Of a stretch of 11,453 nt of DNA, positions 1 through 5,897 are shown piece after piece. This stretch comes from Jimgerdemannia flammicorona (taxonomy: Eukaryota; Mucoromycota; Endogonomycetes; Endogonales; Endogonaceae). The first letter of the stretch is position 1; every line of letters starts with the position of its first letter. Position numbers and translations under genes: made by a program. The stretch spans positions 1 to 11,453 of the forward strand of contig RBNI01006338.1 of assembly GCA_003990745.1 (NCBI GenBank). Reading direction: 5' to 3'. Under the pieces are notes generated by a model. That model worked only from the letters and a program-made list of their open reading frames with translations, had not been told where the DNA came from and searched no databases.

Positions 1-273
1 CCCCCCCTACCCCTCCCCAATGGAAGACCACCTTGTCTAACACTATCACCACTCTCCCACCACTCTGCTCACAGATCCTCACCACCAAACCCCGACGTTG
101 GCCCCCCTGAGGGCCCCAACCCACCCACCATCCAGTCAGCAGATCCCCCAATAGCCCCTCCCATCGTAACAACTTCTCCCCCAGCCCCAGCCGCTGGCCC
201 TCCTCAAATACAAAAAGCCAATGGCCTGCTTACAACAGTTTATAACTACATACGAGACTTATTGGGACAATGA
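1..273 (+). pseudogene. Proline-rich open frame running in from the window edge (retrotransposon-like remnant)
   Basis: Frame 1 is open from base 1 to a TGA at 271-273 and has no ATG of its own, so the start lies outside the window. The translation is about a quarter proline, with many PP pairs, and ends in a more ordinary stretch reading GLLTTVYNYIRDLLGQ. The plus strand here is strikingly C-rich. I recognise no domain. The reading as a retrotransposon coding remnant rests only on position: an LTR-like segment follows and a second open frame overlaps the end, as in frameshifted element ORFs. It could equally be the 3' end of an unrelated gene. Confidence 0.3.
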
Positions 274-568
274 CCACTGGCACGAATACCAATCTGCATT
301 CACCCCCAATTACTTCAACTACAATGAAGAGACCAGAGAACACAACCTGTACCTTCAGACAACCCTCAAAGTTGAACCAACAACTCTACTACTTGAGTAT
401 GAGCAACATGAACCACAGCTGCCAGCTTACTACAACCCTGCGACTCATAGTGCTGTAACCTATAGAAGGTATGCAGATAGTGAATCTGATGAAAGTGAAA
501 ACAATACACCCCTCCTTTGCCCACCAATACCTTACCCAGCATACGAGACAGATGATGCTATCCTGTAG
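221..568 (+). pseudogene. Unrecognised 115-residue ORF overlapping the proline-rich frame
   Basis: The ORF runs from ATG 221 to TAG 566-568, and the frame is open back to a stop at 167-169, so it overlaps the frame-1 ORF by about 100 nt. The product is rich in Tyr, Thr and Glu and has an acidic run (ADSESDESENN) near residues 85-95. I see no zinc knuckle, protease, polymerase or integrase motif. Together with the preceding frame it may be one protein broken by a frameshift, or two overlapping element ORFs. The function is unknown, and the gene may be dead. Confidence 0.3.
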
Positions 569-660
569 GATAGAGATGAAGTTCCAATGTATTATTACCT
601 CAGCCAATAAGGAGAAGTAATCTGTGAACCTCTCTTCCTAGATGACTACTTTATTAGAGA

Positions 661-687
661 TGATGTCATCGATGGTGATGTCATCGA
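661..687 (+). promoter_or_regulatory. Two tandem CRE-like boxes at the LTR start
   Basis: The 12-mer TGATGTCATCGA occurs perfectly at 661-672 and again at 676-687. TGATGTCA differs by one C-to-T change from the CRE/ATF bZIP site TGACGTCA. Twin boxes in U3 could serve as an enhancer, but binding is an inference from the motif alone. Confidence 0.3.
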
Positions 688-754
688 AGACTATCCAGAC
701 AGTGCCTAAACTTATAAATAGCTTAGAAATCATAGTATAGTTAGATTAGCTCTG

Positions 755-845
755 TACGACGTGACTGTGAACTGACTCAGCAGTCAGACAATCTCTTGAT
801 ATATCAGATCACTCTTATACTACGTAACTGTATTCCGACTCAGCA
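755..845 (+). repeat. Imperfect 28-bp direct repeat inside the LTR-like segment
   Basis: The units at 755-782 and 818-845 share the pattern TAC(G/T)ACGT(G/A)ACTGT and end in GACTCAGCA. They are offset by 63 bp. Duplicated upstream blocks like this are common in LTR U3 regions. TGACTCAG in the first unit also resembles an AP-1/Gcn4 site (TGACTCA). Confidence 0.4.
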
Positions 846-1100
846 AAGCACTTAGTGCTACATCTATATCTAGCATAGTCCAGATAGTCCCTCACTAGTA
901 TAAATACCCCCTTCCCCAGACCTCAGAATCTCAGACCTGAACAATCAGAACACAACTCCTGAGCACTTCCCCACAATATCTCTTCACACAACTACTCCTA
1001 GTATAGTAATATCATGAATAGCGAATAAATCTATTTAATAACCCACAAACTACTCTTAAGTAAATCTGCTCTCCATTAGGTCCCACTCCTAACCCCATCA

Positions 1101-1649
1101 CGAAATTTTCTAAATTGGGTATTGTCTGCAGCGATATGCCAATTCAACTAAGCTGGTCTTAGTTTCTTAAACTTCCTGAAATATAGAAAATCCTGAACAT
1201 CCAGAACTAGTCCGAAAAAGGACTTTGGTTGAGATGTCAACCTGATCTTGAAATCAATAAGTATAGAGAACATACTCCATATGAAATTGATCTTGACCAT
1301 AAGAAAACAGTCTTCCAGAATATCCAGAACTTCCAGAAAACCCTTCCAGAACTATGCAACGATTACCCTAAAAGGCAACCCTTTTACAGGATCTTTCTTT
1401 CAGATCCTATATAAATATCTTTATTCTCTATCTAAATAAAGCTCAGAATATTTTCTCTTAAGAATACTTGAATCTTTAAGTATCTCTTTAAGCTACTTTA
1501 GGCTAACTAGAACTTCCAGATTTAGCTACTTTCTCTTAAAAAAACTAAAACTATTACATTAAATTAGAAATAGTTACAATTCAAACTAGTTTGAACTAAC
1601 TCATTCAGAGTACTATCTCTGAGCTTTAGTAAGCTTTTTGATAAATATA
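1101..1649. other. Gene-free stretch with TTCCAGAA cluster, TATA and AATAAA signals
   Basis: I find no credible coding frame here. TTCCAGAA-type boxes cluster at 1313-1351. TATATAAAT lies at 1408-1416 and AATAAA at 1435-1440. The perfect 16-bp palindrome TTCAAACTAGTTTGAA lies at 1580-1595. Composition becomes AT-rich and CpG-free after 1361. It may be the remains of another LTR or promoter, but no ends can be defined. Confidence 0.4.
1313..1351 (+). promoter_or_regulatory. Cluster of four TTCCAGAA / ATCCAGAA boxes, heat-shock-element-like
   Basis: Boxes lie at 1313-1320, 1322-1329 (ATCCAGAA), 1331-1338 and 1344-1351, mostly 9 bp apart. Each is of the TTCnnGAA form bound by heat shock factor. 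The 9-bp period departs from the ideal 5-bp alternation, so Hsf binding is plausible but unproven. A TATA-like sequence follows about 57 bp downstream. Confidence 0.3.
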
Positions 1650-1850
1650 GTTCTGGTATAAGTGACTACTTTTTGGATAGAGTTGAGATAGGAGAAGAGA
1701 TAACTATCACAGATAAGTAAAAGAATAATAATAGTAAACTAGTAGAGTACTAGACTAAGAGCAGTTATTAAGATTAGAGCAGGTATTATCTCAGTAAGGT
1801 CTTTTGATTGACTGACAGAGGGTGAGATAGTATAGGAACTAATATTCTAG
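1650..1850 (+). repeat. Left terminal inverted-repeat arm
   Basis: This arm pairs with 2895-3099. Well-conserved blocks include CTATCACAGATAAG at about 1704-1717, whose complement lies in the 3033-3052 region, and GTATTAT followed by AGTAA further in. The inner limit is approximate because similarity fades. Confidence 0.6.
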
Positions 1851-1853
1851 TTA

Positions 1854-1999
1854 TATCTAACTAGAACCAAGAGCTGATATAGTAATACAATTGAGGTCCA
1901 CAGACTTGGAGAGTGAGATCTCTCTCATTTAACAGTATCCAATTGGAATTGAAAGCTGATACAATAACATAATTGAGGCCTACAGACTTGGAGAGTAAG
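1854..1999 (+). repeat. Direct repeat of two 64-bp units, period 82, differing only by transitions
   Basis: The units are 1854-1917 and 1936-1999. Aligned without gaps they differ at 14 of 64 positions, and all 14 are C/T or G/A changes. At least seven fit CpA-to-TpA on one strand or the other. One adjacent pair reads CA in the first copy and TG in the second, as expected from an ancestral CG. The repeat lies in the extra part of the left arm that has no partner in the right arm. Confidence 0.75.
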
Positions 2000-2311
2000 A
2001 GTGAGGCTTTTTCAAGCCTTAGTCTATATATTAGTCCTTTTGAGGGGGTCTTGTATATAAGTTTTTTACTCATCTACTCTGAATTTATTCTGTCTTCTAT
2101 TAGTTAGTTAGAGGGTTTTTCTTTACCTTAAATCTTTATTTGAGATTTGGAGAGCTATTTCTTATTTAGTCCCAGTATTACTAAATCTGATATATAAGTA
2201 TGCTCTTACATATAGTTATAATGGTCTAGTCTTAGTAAATAGACAAATCTAGTCTATATAGTGAGAGTTGGCATATCTGATATATATAATGGGAATGGTA
2301 GAACTACATAT

Positions 2312-2437
2312 AGAATAATTTGATAGCCTAGATTAATGAGAGAATAATATTTGATAAGTGATGAAAGAGAGTTTTGACCTATATAGTCTAGGTTCTCTTC
2401 TAATAAAATCTGTAGAACTCTGAGTTTATAAAATAAA
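2312..2437 (+). repeat. Inner inverted-repeat arm, left
   Basis: This arm pairs with 2587-2707 in reverse complement. Shared blocks include TATATAGTCTAGGT, TTCTAATAAAA, TAGAACT-like and ATTAATGAGAG-like sequences. The loop between the arms is an A/T-only type simple sequence. Confidence 0.6.
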
Positions 2438-2476
2438 ATAAAAATAAATAAAAATAAATAAAAATTAAAAAAAATA
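2428..2476. repeat. AAATA/AAAT simple repeat at the palindrome centre
   Basis: Repeated AAATA and AAAAATAAAT units form the loop region between the inner arms. No coding content is seen. Confidence 0.7.
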
Positions 2477-2586
2477 ATAGATATATATTCTTTTTTTAAA
2501 ATTTTTTAGTTATATATAGTATTTGGCAATTAACTTTAAAAGTTTTATTTTTGGCTTGAAATAAATTAGTATTCAGATATATATAT

Positions 2587-2707
2587 ATTTAATAAACTTA
2601 AGTTCTGTAGATTTTTATTAGAAAAAAACCTAGACTATATAGACTAAAACCCTCTCTCACCTCTACACTAAGCACTATACTCTCATTAAATCTAAGCTAG
2701 CTATTAT
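2587..2707 (-). repeat. Inner inverted-repeat arm, right
   Basis: This is the reverse-complement partner of 2312-2437. With the outer arms it makes the element a nested palindrome centred near 2510, able in principle to form a long hairpin. Confidence 0.6.
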
Positions 2708-2894
2708 TTAGTAACTTAACTATATCAGATATAGTAAGATTTATATTAGTTTATATCTTATTTTATATACTATACTCTCTCTATTACTAGAGAGAAAATA
2801 ACTATATAAGTTAAAATATCTGATCCGAATAGTCTTGGGCTCCCCAATAACTTCCAAATGATCAAAACTAATCTTATATATTACTGAAAGTTAC

Positions 2895-3099
2895 TAAGAG
2901 TAATATCTACTACTTAACTATCTTACATATATCAATTAAAAAAAACTTTACTAATATAATACATATTTATCTTAGTTCTGATAACTATTACTAGCCTGAC
3001 ACTCTACTGATCTACTATAATAACTCTTTCTCTTATCTGTGATAGCTATCTCTTTTCTCATTTTAACTTCATCTAAAAGATAGTTACTTATATCAGAAC
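2895..3099 (-). repeat. Right terminal inverted-repeat arm
   Basis: This is the reverse-complement partner of 1650-1850. Differences between the arms are dominated by transitions with a few small indels. Its outer end, CAGAAC, is followed by TA at 3100-3101. Confidence 0.6.
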
Positions 3100-3528
3100 T
3101 ACTCTATTATAAGTATAGATAATTTACACTATCACTTGATGTTCAAAATCAGCTAACTTTCTATATAGCCCATGATATACCAAAACAACATCTTGTTGAC
3201 AATAATAAAAAGAAGAAAGTGTCAAACCAAAACAAACACACCTAATGTAGCCAAAAGTACTAAAAACTATAAAAAAGTAGAAAAAACACCAATTAGATAC
3301 TGATAAAGGGACAACTCATCACTATTGCCTCCTTCCTACTGCCCTGTAACAGGTATAGCAAACCAACCCAAGGTAGAGAGAATAAAAGTTATAGAAAAGG
3401 AACTCAGAAAGTTGTCTACCAAAACCTTGTATAGCGGAGAAAGGGTATGTATCTTTAACTATTGTAAACCAATCAGACACGTGTAGTTCCCTTTCCTTTT
3501 CAGGCCTTTGTCCAAACAAACATCCCTT
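3100..3528 (+). promoter_or_regulatory. Intergenic region and 5' flank of SLX1
   Basis: No ORF of note lies here. CpA is frequent from about 3180 onward, so the RIP-like signature stops soon after the transposon end, although CpG stays absent until 3435. A pyrimidine stretch ending in TTTTCAG (about 3491-3503) just before the SLX1 start could be a 3' splice site of a 5'-UTR or first-exon intron. If so, a few N-terminal residues would come from an upstream exon I cannot locate. Confidence 0.4.
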
Positions 3529-5405
3529 ATGTTCTACTGCTGTTACCTGCTACGCTCCAAGAAGCCGGGCTACAAGAACCACGCCTATGTTGGCTCCACT
3601 CCCAATCCAATACGCAGGCTGCGCCAACATAACGGGGAGCTCACCCAAGGCGCTTTGAAGACGAGCAAGAAGCGCCCATGGTGCGTTATCAGAATCTTTG
3701 AGGGAAGACGTCTCTTATATTCTTGTCTAACAAGAAATTGCCATCCCATTTGAATGCAAAACGTTAGGGAGATAGTCCTGCTTGTTCACGGATTTCAGTC
3801 CAGAATCGCCGCGTTGCAAGTACGACCCCTCTCAAATCCCATACAATGTCAATAAAGGCTGCACGTCGATTCGTACTCACAGTTCTGTTTTTCCTGTCCG
3901 TAGTTTGAATGGGCTTGGCAGCACCCCGCAAAATCCCGACACTTCTGGGGTCTCAGAAAATTCTCCGTGAAAAGGCCGCCATACCTCCAGAAATCGGGTA
4001 ACGCGCGCGATATGTTGCCCGCCAAGCTCATGGCCCTCGCCGAGATGTTACATTTCCCCGCATATTGCCGGTGGCCGCTCCAGGTGCACTTCCTCGCGCA
4101 GGACGTGTACGACAGCTTCATGGCTAATTGGGCGATAAGACCACTGCCGGAACATGTCGTTGTGGACTGCGGGGAGACGAAGAAGATGACGTTCTCGTTC
4201 GCGGATGGTGGGAAGGCGGAAGGTAGGTGGCACCGCGAACACTTCGTTCCGGGAGGGTGGGTGAGTGGCAGGTTCAGGAAATTTAGGTTTTTTTTATTAA
4301 ACAACCCGAGGTGGTTGTAATCACACTAGAGAACCTACAGAGGAAAGAATACGCGCGGTTGATGAAATTTGGCGATAAGCTGACACAATGTATCATTTGC
4401 ACGGTGCCAATTGATCTTGAGGTATTTTATTATTTTGCAATCATAAAGTCGACTTTCGAAGACCTTTCCCTCCTGATATTCTTTTGAACCAAAATCCCAC
4501 CTCAAATTTGCCCCGCCCCCGCACAGAACCATGCATCCTACGTCACTTGCACACTCGATGATTGCAACATGATCTCCCATATGCGCTGTCTCGCCGACCT
4601 ATTTACCAAGAGCGAACTCAGGCGTCGTGTCATACCCTGGAGCGCCACCCCGACTCCAAACCTTGTCATGAATCAGCTCCCGAGCACCTGCGTAACCCTA
4701 GCGAATCAATTCCTCCTGCCCATACGTGGCAACTGCCCCGTCTGCCTCTCCAATCTCAAGTGGGCTGACCTGATTAGCACCATGCGTGCTAGGCGTGACG
4801 GTGTCGCCAAGATGCCTGCGTTGTTGGAAGAGAAGAGCGGCTCGAAAAGGAAAAGCAAGCGCAGGCTGGCGGACGAAGGGTCTGGGTCGGAATTGGTTGT
4901 GGCTGGCACGAAGGTGATGAAAAAAAAGAAGATTTCTAAAGTCGATGACATGGACAAAGAGCAAGGGAAAGGGAAAGGGAAAGTGAAAGGGAAAGGGAAA
5001 GGGAATAAGGGAAAAGAGAAAGAGAAGAAAATAGGTAAGAAGAAGGACGTATGGAACCAGTTCGACATCACGGATCCGAATGCGTCGTCACATCCATTCA
5101 AGAATATAGAAATCTGGGACTTGACCTTAATGTCACCGTCTCGAAGGCCAAGAAACCCCAAGATCTGCGCTGTGCCATCACCCAAACGCAAACCTTCAAA
5201 AGCCATCAACGTCAAACTTGCGGAGCCAGTGGCGGTAAGCAGGAATCCCAGTCCTAAGGGAAGCGTTCGGTCCTCTTCCGAGCGCAATTTTGCGGATTCA
5301 CTCTCGATGAGTCGGAATCAGGTGTTGCAGGCGGGGACGGGTAAAGGCGCGCAGGAGAGGACACGGAAAGTAATATATGTGGATATCCCTAGCGATGACG
5401 AGTAG
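3529..5405 (+). CDS. SLX1: Structure-specific endonuclease subunit SLX1 (GIY-YIG nuclease plus zinc finger), 5-6 exons
   Basis: SLX1 is the catalytic subunit of the nuclear SLX1-SLX4 nuclease, which cuts branched DNA such as Holliday junctions and flaps. Exons read as 3529-3680, 3768-3819, 3904-4260, 4341-4421 (or from 4311), 4527-4626 and 4702-5405, giving about 481 residues (491 with the earlier acceptor). Residues 1-75 form the GIY-YIG domain: [22 protein letters not shown] with the active-site arginine region, and FEWAWQ with catalytic Glu70. The C-terminal finger has CIIC (about 204-207), C222, C227, H232, C235 and CPVC (259-262), then LKWADLI. A lysine/glycine tail ends in [11 protein letters not shown], a SIM-like motif. 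Introns 1, 2 and 4 are 87, 84 and 105 bp. ATG 3529 is the first in-frame ATG next to the conserved block; a short upstream exon is possible. Family identity is near certain, exon details less so. Confidence 0.92.
4627..4701 (+). other. Probable 75-nt in-frame intron within the SLX1 zinc-finger region
   Basis: The segment begins GTGTCA and ends GTAACCCTAG, with a TAAC branch-like signal close to the acceptor, and its length is a multiple of three. Removing it changes the spacing from the CLADLF cysteine to the CPVC cysteine from 49 to 24 residues. I recall about 19-25 in yeast Slx1 proteins. Left in, it adds 25 residues that break a conserved spacing. The weak donor means retention or a real insertion cannot be excluded. 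Confidence 0.6.
4965..5012 (+). repeat. GGGAAA hexanucleotide repeat in the SLX1 tail
   Basis: About eight GGGAAA-type units encode an alternating Gly-Lys stretch in the poorly conserved C-terminal tail. The repeat is in frame, so copy-number change would vary tail length without disrupting the gene. The tail probably contributes to nuclear localisation or non-specific DNA contact; that is inference. Confidence 0.8.
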
Positions 5406-5670
5406 GAGGGCGTTTTTGTTGGAAAAAGGGGTTGAGATTCGGTGAAAGCTGGTTGAGGGGATTATCTTGTATAAATAAGCATACATTGTTGACATGATTG
5501 GAATTTTCCCATATCGAAATTGTGGCGCCGTGATTAACTGGATTCATGGAGAATTTCTTGTATCTTTTGTATCTTTGTTTATCCTTTGATGATGATGCGT
5601 GCAAATTAAAGAGGTGATTATGTTCCTCTTGTCCCTCTTCATGCCCACATCTCCTAACCTTTAGATGTGC

Positions 5671-5695
5671 TTTTTTTTTTTTTTCTTTTTTTTTT
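5671..5695 (+). repeat. T tract (25 nt, one C interruption)
   Basis: The tract is an uninterrupted T run apart from C at 5685. Poly(dA:dT) tracts in fungal intergenic DNA commonly exclude nucleosomes. Confidence 0.85.
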
Positions 5696-5828
5696 GAAGA
5701 GTCCATCTTCGTGCCAGGTGACGAAATACAGAAAAATGAGCACTGCGACACTGGTGGGCTCAGCAAAACAACTCGAAATAATCATTCAGAAACCAAATGA
5801 ATCATTGACGTGCAGAAACAGGTTTATT

Positions 5829-5894
5829 ATGCATGGGGGAGGCACAAGCACGGGATTGACCTGGACCGGTTGTGCAAATTCTCGCCTTCGATAA
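5829..5894 (+). CDS. Short upstream ORF ending 3 nt before the next start codon
   Basis: ATG 5829 opens a 21-codon frame (MHGGGTSTGLTWTGCANSRL and one more Arg) closed by TAA 5892-5894, with only CCA separating it from ATG 5898. If it lies in the mRNA, this position suits reinitiation control. The transcription start is not known, so it may be untranscribed chance sequence. Confidence 0.3.
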   Translation: MHGGGTSTGLTWTGCANSRLR

Positions 5895-5897
5895 CCA

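Larger units (their letters stand above)
661..1100 (+). repeat. LTR-like segment (putative 3' LTR), boundaries uncertain
   Basis: The segment starts TGATG and ends CATCA, a short terminal inverted repeat typical of LTRs. It contains TATAAATA at 713-720 and 899-906 and an AATAAA polyadenylation signal at 1024-1029, in the order expected of U3-R-U5. A short purine tract (AAGGAGAAG) lies near 609-617, so an alternative start is TGTGAACC at about 622. There is no tRNA primer-binding site after 1100, which fits a 3' rather than a 5' LTR. The matching 5' LTR and the target duplication would lie outside the window. CpG is present here, unlike in the next element. Confidence 0.35.
1650..3099. mobile_element. 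Degenerate DNA transposon or fold-back element with long terminal inverted repeats and TA flanks
   Basis: The left end reads GTTCTGGTATAAGTGACTA from 1650. The reverse complement of the right end reads GTTCTGATATAAGTAACTA from 3099 inward. TA dinucleotides flank both ends (1648-1649 and 3100-3101), as for Tc1/mariner/pogo-type insertions. Similarity between the arms continues inward for about 200 bp with mostly A/G and C/T differences. A second inverted pair (2312-2437 with 2587-2707) lies nearer the centre, so the whole unit is a large imperfect palindrome. It contains one CpG (2826) and no long ORF. No transposase can be read, so the family assignment rests on the TA flanks only. Confidence 0.6.
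5406..5897. other. Intergenic region between SLX1 and the DUF7918-like gene
   Basis: No gene is seen. The region holds the SLX1 3' end, a T tract (5671-5695) and a short upstream ORF just before the next gene. TATAAATA at 5470-5477 could be a core promoter element for the downstream gene. No canonical AATAAA stands out. Confidence 0.5.

Noticed and set aside
1248..1439. Short plus-strand ORFs over the TTCCAGAA cluster
   Set aside because: These are small frames in repetitive AT-rich DNA with no domain; the repeated boxes explain the apparent peptide repeats.
1861..2073. Minus-strand 70-codon ORF in the transposon
   Set aside because: It spans the transition-mutated direct repeat; its apparent internal protein repeat only reflects the DNA repeat.
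3849..4304. Minus-strand 151-codon ORF opposite SLX1 exon 3
   Set aside because: The plus strand here encodes FEWAWQ and the conserved SLX1 middle region, and the minus frame crosses introns without coding signs.
4706..5287. Minus-strand 193-codon ORF opposite SLX1
   Set aside because: It is a shadow of the SLX1 zinc-finger and lysine-rich tail; the sense strand shows clear family motifs.
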